Assembly: GCF_029868325.1 (NCBI RefSeq)
Contig: NZ_JARWNW010000166.1
Span: forward strand, 1 to 64,000
DNA from: Nocardia carnea
GTDB lineage: Bacteria > Actinomycetota > Actinomycetes > Mycobacteriales > Mycobacteriaceae
DNA length: 64,000 nucleotides
Direction: 5' to 3'
Shown here: piece by piece, positions 16,967 to 25,691 of the stretch
Position numbering within the stretch: the stretch's first letter is position 1
Layout: every line of letters begins with the position of its first letter
Position numbers and translations under genes: made by a program
The notes under the pieces: model-generated
Databases searched by the model: none
What the model was told of the DNA's origin: nothing
What the model saw: only the letters and a program-made list of their open reading frames with translations

Positions 16967-18000
16967 GTGCGCGCCCTTCCGAGACTTTCCCCCAGGATGC
17001 CGGTCGGCCGGAAGAACAACACCAGCACAAGCACCAGGAAGGCCACCACATCGCGCCATTCGGTGCCGAACAGCATCTGCCCGTAGTTCTCCACCAGGCC
17101 GAGCAGCAGTCCGCCCAGCACCGCGCCGCGCAAATTGCCGATACCGCCCAGCACGGCAGCGGCGAAAGCCTTGATTCCCAGAATGAATCCGCCGTTGAAG
17201 ATCACGGCATGCGGAATCTTCATCACGTACAGCATGGCGGCGGCGCCGGCCAGCAGACCGCCGATGAGGAAGGTGAGCATGATGACCCGCTCCCGCGACA
17301 CACCCATCAGGGTCGCGGTATCGGGATCCTGGGCCACCGCGCGGATACCGCGGCCGAACCGGGTGCGGTTGATCAGCACCTCGGCCAGCAGCGCCAGCGT
17401 CACCGCCGATACCACGATCACCAGGGTCACATTGGTGACCTCGGCCCCGGCGATGGTGAACTGCGTTTCGGGTTCGACCAGCGTGATCTGCTGTTGGGCG
17501 TTGTTACCGCCGAGGCCCGGCCACAGCTCCGGCAGTACGAAATGCACGAACTCCTGCAGCACGAACGACATACCGATCGCCGTGATCAAGAAGGTCAGGG
17601 GTTTCGCGCCGCGGCGCCGCAGCGGCCGGTAGGCGACCCGTTCCAACCCGACCGCGGCCGCCCCGGACACCGCCATACCGATGAGCATGGCCACCCCGAG
17701 ATAGACCACCGTGAGCACGATGCCCTCGCTGTAGGCATTACCGCTCGGCGCGAACCCCAGCAGCATCAGGCCCACATACTGGCCGAACATCCCGAGCATG
17801 AACACTTCGGAGTGAGCGAAGTTGATCAGCCGCAGTACCCCGTAGACCAGCGTGTAACCCACCGCCACCAGCGCGTAGATCGCACCGTAGGACAGTCCGT
17901 CGACGGTCAGCCGCCAGAACTGGTCTATGACCCCCTCATAGTTGAAATCGATCGATCCCTGCGCCCAGGCGGCCACATCGGCCGCAATGGCTGCTGTCAT
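16963..18000 (-). CDS. livH: branched-chain amino-acid ABC transporter permease
   Basis: A 345-residue LivH permease. The characteristic YGAIYALVAVGYTLVYGVLR segment and the NRTRFGRGIRAVAQDPDTAT loop are present, with about eight hydrophobic helices. It begins with ATG at 18000, immediately next to the degraded poly-G/C stretch that separates it from the binding-protein gene. Confidence 0.94.
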   Translation of the reverse strand: MTAAIAADVAAWAQGSIDFNYEGVIDQFWRLTVDGLSYGAIYALVAVGYTLVYGVLRLINFAHSEVFMLGMFGQYVGLMLLGFAPSGNAYSEGIVLTVVYLGVAMLIGMAVSGAAAVGLERVAYRPLRRRGAKPLTFLITAIGMSFVLQEFVHFVLPELWPGLGGNNAQQQITLVEPETQFTIAGAEVTNVTLVIVVSAVTLALLAEVLINRTRFGRGIRAVAQDPDTATLMGVSRERVIMLTFLIGGLLAGAAAMLYVMKIPHAVIFNGGFILGIKAFAAAVLGGIGNLRGAVLGGLLLGLVENYGQMLFGTEWRDVVAFLVLVLVLFFRPTGILGESLGRART

Positions 18001-18039
18001 CGGCTATCCGCCCTCATCCATCGGATCTGCACCGGGGCA

Positions 18040-18147
18040 GGGGGGGGGGGGGCCCCCCCCCGCCCCGCCGGGGGGGGGCCCCCGCCCGCCCCCGCCGGCC
18101 CCCCCGGGAACCCCCACAAAACCCGGGGGGGCCCCACCCCCCCCCCG
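18040..18147. other. poly-G/C low-complexity artefact inside the liv operon
   Basis: About 100 bases made almost only of long G and C runs lie between the binding-protein stop codon and the livH start. Both neighbouring genes are intact up to their ends. Such runs are not seen elsewhere except near the left edge. This is most likely an unresolved or miscalled intergenic hairpin rather than real sequence; the true spacing is unknown. Confidence 0.65.
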
Positions 18148-18153
18148 CAGCGG

Positions 18154-19374
18154 TCAGCCGACCTCGTACACCCAGATCAACGCGGCGGACAGCTCCCCGT
18201 CCGCGTCCCACTTGTAGTGCCGGGCGAGACCGTCACCGTCATAGCCGCGGACGTATTCCAGCAGGTCGGGGCGGGTCAATTCACCGGCGTCGATACCGGT
18301 CGCGAGGATGGTGGCCAAATCGTAGGCCTCCACGGAGTACACGCCGGGGGCCTGACCGTGCAGTTCCTCGTAGGCGGTGGCGAACTCCGCCGGTGCCGGA
18401 CCGCACGGGCAGGACAGCACCGCACCGGTCGCCGAATCACCGGCCTGGCTGACGAACTGCGGATCGTTGGTGCCGTCGGCGGAGACGAACGTGGCTTCCA
18501 CATTGCCGTCGCGCAGCTGCTGCACCAGTGGTGCCGCCTCGGCGTAGTAGCCCGAGTAGAAGATCGCGTCCGGTTGCGCGTTCGCGATCTTGGTGACGGT
18601 GGCCGAGAAATCCTTGTCGCCCTTCTTGATACTGGCCGCACACGCCGGATCGGCCGCCGCACCGAGCCCGGTGGTGATGCTCTTCGCCAGTCCGACACCG
18701 TAATCGGTGTTGTCCTGGACCACGCAGACCTTCTTGTAACCGGCGGTATCGACCAGGTACTTCGCCACCGACGGACCCTGCACGTCGTCGTTGGCCAGCC
18801 CCCGGAAGAAGGTCTTCCACCCGTTCTGCGTCAAAGTCGCGTTGGTGGCCGACGACGACACCGCGACCAGCCCGGCATCGCTCAGGATCTGCCCGGTGGC
18901 CTTGGTCTCGCCGGAGAAGGCGGGACCGACCACACCGATGATCGACGGATCGTTCACGATCTGCGGAATGACCTGGCTGGCCTTCTGCGGATCCCCCTCG
19001 GTGTCGAACGGCTTCACCTGGATCTGGCAGCCCGGATTGGCCTTGTTGTGCTGATCGATCGCCAGGTGCACACCGTTGACGATATTGATGCCCAGCGCCG
19101 CATCGGGGCCGGTCAGCGCACCGGCCATGGCGATCGATGTGGTGGGCGGGCAGGTCGCGTTACCGTCGCCCGCCGGATCGGCCGCGGTGGCGGCGTCGGC
19201 GGCCGGGACCTCCTTGCCCGCGGCGTCGATCTGCATCAGCGGTTCGATGGACAGCCCGCCGGCACCGGGCCCCTCCGGATCACTCGCGGATTTGTCCCCG
19301 CAACCTGCCAGAACCAATGTGGCCGCTGCGGCGACCGCCAGAATTCCGCGTACTCGGCGGCTTCGCCGCGGCAT
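18154..19374 (-). CDS. branched-chain amino-acid ABC transporter binding lipoprotein
   Basis: A 406-residue periplasmic-type binding protein (LivJ/LivK class). The ATG at 19374 gives a lipoprotein signal MPRRSRRVRGILAVAAAATL with lipobox VLAGC. Later come INIVNGVHLAIDQHN, GVVGPAFSGETKA and CVVQDNTDYGVGLA, typical of the type I two-lobed fold. It is the first gene of the liv operon. The ligand may be a branched-chain amino acid or a related amide or urea; the sequence alone does not decide. Confidence 0.92.
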   Translation of the reverse strand: MPRRSRRVRGILAVAAAATLVLAGCGDKSASDPEGPGAGGLSIEPLMQIDAAGKEVPAADAATAADPAGDGNATCPPTTSIAMAGALTGPDAALGINIVNGVHLAIDQHNKANPGCQIQVKPFDTEGDPQKASQVIPQIVNDPSIIGVVGPAFSGETKATGQILSDAGLVAVSSSATNATLTQNGWKTFFRGLANDDVQGPSVAKYLVDTAGYKKVCVVQDNTDYGVGLAKSITTGLGAAADPACAASIKKGDKDFSATVTKIANAQPDAIFYSGYYAEAAPLVQQLRDGNVEATFVSADGTNDPQFVSQAGDSATGAVLSCPCGPAPAEFATAYEELHGQAPGVYSVEAYDLATILATGIDAGELTRPDLLEYVRGYDGDGLARHYKWDADGELSAALIWVYEVG

Positions 19375-19466
19375 ACCCGACCATGTCGAAACGAACACGA
19401 TCTACCCCTATGTTCCTCATCAATCCCCGGCCGAACCGGGGTAGCCGACTACGCCGGCTTGTGAGA

Positions 19467-19485
19467 AACATAACTCCGGTATGTT
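19467..19485. promoter_or_regulatory. AACATA/TATGTT inverted repeat upstream of the liv operon
   Basis: AACATA and TATGTT are separated by seven bases, about 95 bases upstream of the binding-protein start and within the 230-base gap before pdtaR. It could be an operator for the liv operon; no regulator gene lies beside it. Confidence 0.35.
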
Positions 19486-19602
19486 GATCCCGCGTGACAA
19501 TCGGGTCATAGCGATGATCTCGTCGCAGATTCTTGCCCGGGTATTGTTTCGAGTCGGTAAAACCGTCCCACTCACCGGTAACGTGCCGGCGAGCGGGTCG
19601 CC

Positions 19603-20199
19603 TCACTGCGGCGTCAGATTCTCCAGCACGACCTCCGCCACCGCCTTCATGGTGGTGCGGCGATCCATCGCGGTGCGCTGAATCCACTTGAACGCCTGCG
19701 GTTCACTCAACCCCTGCGTCTGCATCAGCACCCCCTTGGCCCGCTCGACGAGCTTACGGGTCTCCAGCCGCTCCCCCAGAGTGGCGACCTCGCTCTCCAG
19801 CGCCGTGATCTCGTGGAACCGGCTCGCCGCCAGCTCGATCGCCGGCACCAGATCCGATTTGGTGAACGGTTTCACGAGATAGGCCATGGCACCGGCGTCC
19901 CGCGCCCGCTCCACCAGATCCCGCTGACTGAACGCGGTCAGAATCACCACGGGCGCAACTCGTTTCGACGCGATCTCGGCCGCCGCATCGATCCCGTCGC
20001 GGCGCGGCATCTTCACATCCATGATCACGAGATCGGGCCGGTGCTCCACCGCCAGGTCGACAGCCTGCTGCCCGTCCCCCGCTTCCCCGACGACCTGGTA
20101 GCCCTCCTCGGTCAGCATCTCCACCAGATCCATCCGGATCAACGCCTCGTCCTCGGCGACAACCACACGTTTCGACGCGGCGTCCGCACTAGTGCCCAT
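19603..20199 (-). CDS. pdtaR: ANTAR-domain response regulator
   Basis: A 198-residue two-domain response regulator, matching mycobacterial PdtaR (Rv1626). The receiver domain carries the acidic pair EDE (residues 16-18), the phospho-acceptor Asp61 in VIMDVKMP and the conserved Lys in YLVKPFT. The C-terminal ANTAR domain (about 135-195) binds RNA hairpins and controls transcription termination. ATG at 20199 is chosen because it gives the standard N-terminus. The kinase PdtaS is encoded elsewhere, as in mycobacteria. Confidence 0.93.
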   Translation of the reverse strand: MGTSADAASKRVVVAEDEALIRMDLVEMLTEEGYQVVGEAGDGQQAVDLAVEHRPDLVIMDVKMPRRDGIDAAAEIASKRVAPVVILTAFSQRDLVERARDAGAMAYLVKPFTKSDLVPAIELAASRFHEITALESEVATLGERLETRKLVERAKGVLMQTQGLSEPQAFKWIQRTAMDRRTTMKAVAEVVLENLTPQ

Positions 20200-20419
20200 A
20201 AACGACCCCTCTGGTTCCGATGCCTCGTCCCGATATCGCGGACGGCGGATCGACACCGATGCCCGGCCGTCGATCCGCCGTCACGCGATCGGGTGGTGTA
20301 GAGACTACCGTTCACCAGGAACGCCGTCGCATTTACCCTGCTTACCGCCCCTCCCACCCCCGCACCCGACCCGGAATTCGGCGATCCGGCCGCCGCGGGC
20401 TATCATTTGCACCCGGTGC

Positions 20420-20506
20420 GCCGAGTTGGCGGAACTGGCAGACGCGACGGTCTCAAAAACCGTTGTCCGAAAGGACGTGTGGGTTCGAGTCCCACACTCG
20501 GCACCA
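20420..20506 (+). tRNA. tRNA-Leu (anticodon CAA)
   Basis: The sequence folds as a class II tRNA: acceptor GCCGAGT pairs with ACTCGGC, T arm GTGGG-TTCGAGT-CCCAC, anticodon loop CTCAAAA giving anticodon CAA, a long variable arm (TGTCCGAAAGGACG) and an encoded CCA end. It reads TTG leucine codons. Remnant-like and accessory sequence follows it, so its 3' end is a possible integration target. Confidence 0.95.
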
Positions 20507-20727
20507 AGGTCGGACGGTATTTCGATTCCCGGCCATTTCCGGACTCACGCGGTCCGCTACAGCTCGGCGGCGGCCTGGTCCTGCTCCGCTCAGGCCGGCC
20601 CGACAGCTCGAGGTCCAATATGCCGGGAACGCAGTGATCGAGGCGACCCCCGGCAGACGACCGGCGGCACAGGCTTCGGCCGTGCCGAAAGCTCACGCTG
20701 TCGGACATCTACTCAGGCAAGCCGTAC

Positions 20728-21058
20728 ATGGTTCGGCTCGCCCGAACCGAATTGGATCATCGGCCAGGAGGGGGCGCGGGGCGCTACTTTTCCGAATCGT
20801 GCTTGCCGAGTATCTCCGACCTGGATGAACTCCTCACTCGCCACAATCTCGAGGTTTTCGGCCCCTCGGCGCCGAAACCGGTCACAATGATCGCCGTCCA
20901 GCACATCCTCGAACACAACGCCGAAGTAGTAGTGATCCCGCATGTCACCACTACCGAGACCCGGGCCGAGCGGCTATGGCAGGTGACCGGCTCGCCGATA
21001 TCGTCACCGCCGACGGCGGCCGGCTATGGGTGTGATCCCGCGTGATACCTCATCGGGT
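20728..21058 (+). pseudogene. small hypothetical protein remnant downstream of tRNA-Leu
   Basis: A frame starting at 20728 encodes a protein-like stretch, DELLTRHNLEVFGPSAPKPV followed by TMIAVQHILEHNAEVVVIPH and TETRAERLWQVTG. After WQVTG the frame runs into unlikely sequence, but a one-base shift at about 20990 gives LADIVTADGGRLWV and a stop at 21056-21058. The coherent ending in the other frame suggests a decayed gene or a sequencing error. I recall similar small proteins in Nocardia but cannot name a function. Confidence 0.45.
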
Positions 21059-21895
21059 GGTCATCCGCTCGGTTCCGGTGACGCGCATCATGTCGAGTGC
21101 CGAGGCTTCGCGGGTGCCGGCGGCGGCGGAGTAGACGATCATCGACTGGTCGGTGTCGGGCAGCAGGAGGGTATCACAGTCCAGGACGAGCAGTCCGAAA
21201 TCCGGGTGATCGATGGTCTTGTGCATCGATCGCCACATCGTGGAGTTTCCTTCCTGCCATATCCGCTGGAATCGGCGGCTGCCGGCCATCAGCTCGTCGA
21301 TCAGTTCACGCAGGTGGGGGTCGTCGGGATAGCGCGAGAGAGCGGTGCGTAGCGATCCGACTGCTTGCTGCTCCGTCGATTCGGCTTCCTCCGGATCGAG
21401 AGCCACACGAGTTTCGCCGGCGCCGAGGAACCGCTGCCGGAACAGGTTGCGTTGTCCCTCCGGCCGGTCGGCGAGATCGCCCAGCAGAGCGCGGGCCATC
21501 GAATTCTGCACCAGCACATCCCCTTTCGCCGACAGCACGAGCGCGGGCAGATCGGTCATCCGTTGCAGCAGCCGCAGCACGCTCGGCCTCAGCGACATCT
21601 CGACCCGCCCCGCCAGCGGCGGGGCGCTGCCGGCGAGCCGGAAGACCTGATCGCGTCCGTCGCGGTCGAACCGTAACGCCCTGGTCAGCGCGGTGAGCAC
21701 TTGGATCGATGGGCGCGGCGCGCGCCCCTGTTCGAGGCGCACCACGTAGTCGACGCTGAGCCCGGCGAGTTGCGCGACCTCCTCACGTCGCAGACCGGCA
21801 ACCCGCCTCCTCGGGCCCGCCGCGAGACCCACTTCTTCGGGCGCGATACGTGCCCGCGCGGCTTTCAGGACATTGGCGAGTTCGGCACGATCCAT
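21050..21895 (-). CDS. XRE-family regulator with MmyB-like ligand-binding domain
   Basis: A 281-residue regulator. The N-terminal helix-turn-helix (about residues 25-75) reads GLRREEVAQLAGLSVDYVVR LEQGR, followed by a C-terminal MmyB-type PAS-like domain (about 105-265) that in this family is thought to bind a small hydrophobic ligand. Such regulators usually sit next to and repress an SDR gene; here they diverge from an M24-like gene and an SDR gene 208 bases away. ATG at 21895 (MDRAELANVLKAARAR) is the natural start. Confidence 0.88.
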   Translation of the reverse strand: MDRAELANVLKAARARIAPEEVGLAAGPRRRVAGLRREEVAQLAGLSVDYVVRLEQGRAPRPSIQVLTALTRALRFDRDGRDQVFRLAGSAPPLAGRVEMSLRPSVLRLLQRMTDLPALVLSAKGDVLVQNSMARALLGDLADRPEGQRNLFRQRFLGAGETRVALDPEEAESTEQQAVGSLRTALSRYPDDPHLRELIDELMAGSRRFQRIWQEGNSTMWRSMHKTIDHPDFGLLVLDCDTLLLPDTDQSMIVYSAAAGTREASALDMMRVTGTERMTTR

Positions 21896-22103
21896 ACACC
21901 CGAGTTTCCTCGGCCGGATGTTCGCTGTCCTGGTACCGCGACTCCTAGCTTCGGAAGTCTCTGGACCACCGCCCACGACCGGACCATCGTGGTGTCAGGT
22001 GCCGGTCGCGAGCACACAGAATCCGGCGCCCCGACGCGTACGGGGCAACTCCCGGCATCCACACCATCTATTCGATCGTCGGAAAGTCCCTCAGGAGAAC
22101 GAT

Positions 22104-23393
22104 ATGAACAGCGGAGACAACGCAGAAGTACCCGGCTACTCGATCGCCGAGCGTGATCGCCGCTGGCGCCTGGCGCGCGAATTCATGCAGCGTGAAGGGC
22201 TGGATGCGTTGCTGGTTTTCGGTGAGCACGAAGACGCCGGTCCCGCGCCCTTCGCCTTCGACACCTGGTTCACCAACGCCAGGGCGGGTACGACGGTCGT
22301 CTTTGCCCGCGACGCCGACCCGCTCTCGCTGTTGCCGATGGAGATGTTCTGGCGGGACTATCTCGAGGGCCGCCGCCGCGGCGACATCCCCTGGATCACG
22401 CCCGATAACATCCGGGCGTCTCGTGACTCGGCGGCGATTGCCGAGACGCTCACCGCACTCGGACTGTCGACGGCAACGATCGGTGTCGTAGGCCTGGAGC
22501 CGTATCCCCCGTGGCATCCGGAGGGGCTCGTGCCCTACCGGCAGTGGAACACCATCCTCGATACGTTCCCCGACGCGGAATTCATCCCCGTCGCCCGGCC
22601 GCTGTCCTGTCTGATCATGCCGCTGAGTGCCGAAGAGATCGCCGTCGTACGCCGCGCGGGGAGCATCGGAGATGCCATGGTGGCAGCCATGGTCGCCACC
22701 GCTGCGGCCGGTGTCTCGGAGAGCGAGGTCTACGCAGCGGGAATGGCCGCGGGTTACGCACGGGGCACCACGCCGGCTGCGATGCATCTGTACTCGGGTC
22801 CCGCCCCTTTGGCCCGGGCCTTGCCGCCGTGGAGCTACCGTCCGCAGGCACCGCGCGTCCTGGCCGACGGTGATGTCGTTTCGGCGGAGGTTTTCGCCAA
22901 CCTGGGCGGACGTCATACCCAGCATCAAGTCACGATCACGGTCGGCGAGCCGCATCCGGATCTGCTGCGTGCCGCCGAGGTTGCCCGCGCGACGTATGAC
23001 GCGGGCTTGCAGTCGCTGCGCCCGGGCCGGACATTCGGCGACGTCGTCGATGCCATGCGCGAGGTGCTGGACGCCGCCGACGGCTGGGAGTTCGGGCCGT
23101 CCGTGCACGCGCTCAACCCGGCGATCGCGCTGAGCGGCTTCCCCGCAGACGCCGGGCAGTGGATTCCCGGCGCCGAAGCCTACCCACCCGAGCCCGACCA
23201 CCCCACGATCGGCGCCGACCTGGAACTCCTGCCCGGCATGACCTTCGCCGTGGAGCCCAACTACGTTTTCGGCCGGCATCTGGCCTACCTCGGAGGCACC
23301 GTGATCGTCGGCGACCCCGACCCGATCGAACTCAATCCGTACACAGCGCAGATTCTGCGCGCCCAAGGCGACAACCCGGCCGTATCGGCATAG
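22104..23393 (+). CDS. M24-family aminopeptidase-like protein with altered metal site
   Basis: A 429-residue protein with an N-terminal creatinase-like domain (about 1-165) and a pita-bread M24 domain (about 175-420). ATG 22104 has an AGGAGA ribosome site 6 bases before it. The usual metal ligands are largely missing: the first Asp is Glu262 (DVVSAEVFANLGG), the canonical second Asp position reads HTQHQVT, the GHGVG His segment reads GPSVH (331-335), and the final Glu is replaced in YLGGTVIV. Only the VEPNYVF Glu remains in place. It may be a non-metallo hydrolase or a binding protein. It is followed 29 bases later by an SDR gene. Confidence 0.8.
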   Translation: MNSGDNAEVPGYSIAERDRRWRLAREFMQREGLDALLVFGEHEDAGPAPFAFDTWFTNARAGTTVVFARDADPLSLLPMEMFWRDYLEGRRRGDIPWITPDNIRASRDSAAIAETLTALGLSTATIGVVGLEPYPPWHPEGLVPYRQWNTILDTFPDAEFIPVARPLSCLIMPLSAEEIAVVRRAGSIGDAMVAAMVATAAAGVSESEVYAAGMAAGYARGTTPAAMHLYSGPAPLARALPPWSYRPQAPRVLADGDVVSAEVFANLGGRHTQHQVTITVGEPHPDLLRAAEVARATYDAGLQSLRPGRTFGDVVDAMREVLDAADGWEFGPSVHALNPAIALSGFPADAGQWIPGAEAYPPEPDHPTIGADLELLPGMTFAVEPNYVFGRHLAYLGGTVIVGDPDPIELNPYTAQILRAQGDNPAVSA

Positions 23394-23422
23394 CCGCTAC
23401 GCCGCCCAGTCAAGGAGGAAGT

Positions 23423-24388
23423 GTGACAACAGTTTTCATCACCGGCGGTCATTCCGGCATCGGACTCGAATGCTCCAGGCAGCTCGCCGCCCGGGGAGTC
23501 GACCTCGTACTCGCCGGCCGGAGCCCGGCAAAAATGCAGACGGTCGCCGAAGAACTGCGCGCGGCGCACGATATCGACGTGGTGACGGTCGAACTGGATA
23601 CCTCGTCCCTCGCCTCGGTACGTACGGCGGCCGCCACGTACAGTTCGCTGATCGAACGTGGCGAGGCCGCGCCGCTGCAGGCGCTGATCTGTAACGCAGG
23701 TGGCCGGTTCGACGGCAAGGAGAAATACAGCCCGGACGGCTACGAACTGACATTCGCGACGAACTGCCTCGGTCATTTTCTCCTCGTCGAACTCCTGATT
23801 CCGGCGATATCCGCGGACGGTCGTATCGTGTTCACCGCGAGCGGTACGCACGACCCCGCCACCATGGACGGCAAGCTGGTCGGCGCCGCCGTCGAACCGA
23901 ACGCCACCGTGCTGGCCGACGACGGGCTGAACGGGGCGAAGCCCTTACCGGCCGGTAAACGCTATTCGACCTCGAAACTGTGCACCGTCATGTACGCCTA
24001 CGAACTGGCGCGCCGCCTCGACCGCGCCGGCAGTGGGATCTCGTCCATCGCCTACGACCCCGGATCGGTTCCCGAGACAGGCTTCTTACGAGATATGCCG
24101 AAAGCGGTGCAATGGCTGGCAACGAGCTCTCTGATGAAATCGATATCCACATGCATCGGCGTCACGACATCGACAGTCGCGTTCTCCGGTGCCGCGCTGG
24201 CCGATCTCGCCGTCGGCAAGCAGTACGCCACGGTATCCGGTAAGTATTTTCAAGCCCAGGAGGGCAAGCTCCTGCAGAGGCAGTCGTCGAAGGTTTCCTA
24301 CGATGAGGAGCGCGCGCTTGCGCTGTGGAACGATTCGAAGCGGCTCGTCGGCCTCCGCTCGGATGAGGAAACTGCCCCTCTGCGCTAG
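23423..24388 (+). CDS. SDR-family oxidoreductase
   Basis: A 321-residue short-chain dehydrogenase of the protochlorophyllide-reductase/WWOX-like type. The cofactor motif TGGHSGIG is at residues 7-14, NAGG and the catalytic YSTSK follow, and the C-terminal part is long as in that subgroup. GTG 23423 is preceded by AAGGAGG. It is probably co-transcribed with the M24-like gene and is a likely target of the divergent MmyB-type regulator. NADPH preference is suggested by GRSPAK after strand 2. Confidence 0.87.
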   Translation: MTTVFITGGHSGIGLECSRQLAARGVDLVLAGRSPAKMQTVAEELRAAHDIDVVTVELDTSSLASVRTAAATYSSLIERGEAAPLQALICNAGGRFDGKEKYSPDGYELTFATNCLGHFLLVELLIPAISADGRIVFTASGTHDPATMDGKLVGAAVEPNATVLADDGLNGAKPLPAGKRYSTSKLCTVMYAYELARRLDRAGSGISSIAYDPGSVPETGFLRDMPKAVQWLATSSLMKSISTCIGVTTSTVAFSGAALADLAVGKQYATVSGKYFQAQEGKLLQRQSSKVSYDEERALALWNDSKRLVGLRSDEETAPLR

Positions 24389-24514
24389 CGATTTCGTAAC
24401 GGCCGGGACCGCAGAAAAACACCGTGCTAAGCGGAGATGAATTCACCGGCCGGGTGGTGTGATATTGAGCGAACACCGGTTCTGCGCAGGTCGCGGGCGA
24501 CTTACCGTAGCCAC

Positions 24515-25141
24515 ATGCACATCCTGTTCGTCTGCAATGGCAATGTGTGCCGTTCGGTGATCGCCGAACGACTCACCCGTTCCATCGCGGTCGAATACCG
24601 GCTGACCGGGATCACCGCCGAAAGCGCCGGGACCCGGGCCCTGGTGGGGTTTCCGGTGGAACCGCGGGCTGCCGAGGCCATCACCGGGCTGGGCGGGGAT
24701 CCGAATAACTTCCGGGCCCGCAAGCTCAAGGCCGAGCATATCGACCGGGCGGATCTGGTTCTCACCATGACCGAGAACATCCGGGACGAGGTTGCCGAGA
24801 TGGGGTCGGCGATGCCACGGACTTTCACGTTGCTGGAGGCGCATCGGATCGCGCGGGTAACGGGGGCGCGTAGCGTGGCCGAACTGCATCGCAGCCGGCA
24901 CAACCTTTCGATGGTGGGACGGGAGAACATCGGCGATCCGGTGGGGCTTTCGGCGCAGGCGTATTGCGAGGTCGGGGACACGATCGCCGAAGCGCTGGTA
25001 CCGCTGCTGGTGGCATTGGCGCCGGTGAGTACACCGGCCGAGCGGCAGTGGGGGCGGCCGCCGCTGGTGGTACAGCCGGCCTCGCCGCAGGCGCGACTGT
25101 CACCGCTGGTGGCCGCCCAGCACAACGGCTGGTACGCGTGA
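24515..25141 (+). CDS. low-molecular-weight protein tyrosine phosphatase
   Basis: A 208-residue LMW phosphatase with the P-loop CNGNVCRS at residues 7-14 (nucleophile Cys7, Arg13) directly after the first strand. An Asp-Pro pair in the IGDPVG segment could serve as general acid. The protein is about 50 residues longer than typical members, with a Pro/Ala-rich tail. Physiological substrates are unknown; relatives act on kinases or exported substrates. Confidence 0.85.
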   Translation: MHILFVCNGNVCRSVIAERLTRSIAVEYRLTGITAESAGTRALVGFPVEPRAAEAITGLGGDPNNFRARKLKAEHIDRADLVLTMTENIRDEVAEMGSAMPRTFTLLEAHRIARVTGARSVAELHRSRHNLSMVGRENIGDPVGLSAQAYCEVGDTIAEALVPLLVALAPVSTPAERQWGRPPLVVQPASPQARLSPLVAAQHNGWYA

Positions 25142-25267
25142 ATTTTCGGCGAAAGACAACGATGGTGACTCGGAGTCTGACTTTCCTGCCCACGCCCACT
25201 ACACTCGCGGTCCGGAACACCGAGAATCCCATCCCGTTGCAGGTTCGACACACGACAGGAATCGCGC

Positions 25268-25675
25268 ATGCCGAAACGCATTTCGGATGTTTCGCTTCAT
25301 GTGTATGTGACACCGGAAACCCTGGACAGACTCGTCGAGTCCGTGCGCACCGATCTGGCCGAACACCTCGATGACGGTGAGGTCTGCGCGTGGCGGTGCA
25401 CGCTGCCCGTCGCCGAGGACGATTCGCGGCACCGGGAATTCGACAGCCGCTGGCGTGCCGGGAATCCCGGCGCGGAACCCTGCGGGCATGCGACGTTCGA
25501 GATCGCGCTGAGCCTGGCCGGCGATCCGGCCGAACTGACCGACGGCTATATCGATGCGCTGGAGCACCGGCTGCTGCGGGGCCTGGACGAACTCGGCCCC
25601 GGGGCACCGTTCACGCTCAGCGCCGAACAGCGCACCGATGGCGATCTCGAGCCGCTACTGGCCGAGCGGCTCTGA
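25268..25675 (+). CDS. hypothetical protein
   Basis: A 135-residue protein that I do not recognise: MPKRISDVSLHVYVTPETLD start, a Cys-containing EVCAWRCTLPVAED segment, mixed alpha/beta, no signal peptide or membrane helix. It stands alone between the phosphatase and the convergent tesB gene. Regular codon use and a clean start suggest a real gene. Confidence 0.65.
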   Translation: MPKRISDVSLHVYVTPETLDRLVESVRTDLAEHLDDGEVCAWRCTLPVAEDDSRHREFDSRWRAGNPGAEPCGHATFEIALSLAGDPAELTDGYIDALEHRLLRGLDELGPGAPFTLSAEQRTDGDLEPLLAERL

Positions 25676-25691
25676 ACCGCTCGGCCGGCGG

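Noticed and set aside
17209..19464. 751-codon plus-strand frame opposite livH and the binding-protein gene
   Set aside because: It crosses two real minus-strand genes and the poly-G/C artefact and has the amino-acid bias of an antisense frame.
20420..21060. Prophage or integrative element at tRNA-Leu
   Set aside because: No integrase, no second copy of the tRNA end and no phage genes are visible in the window.
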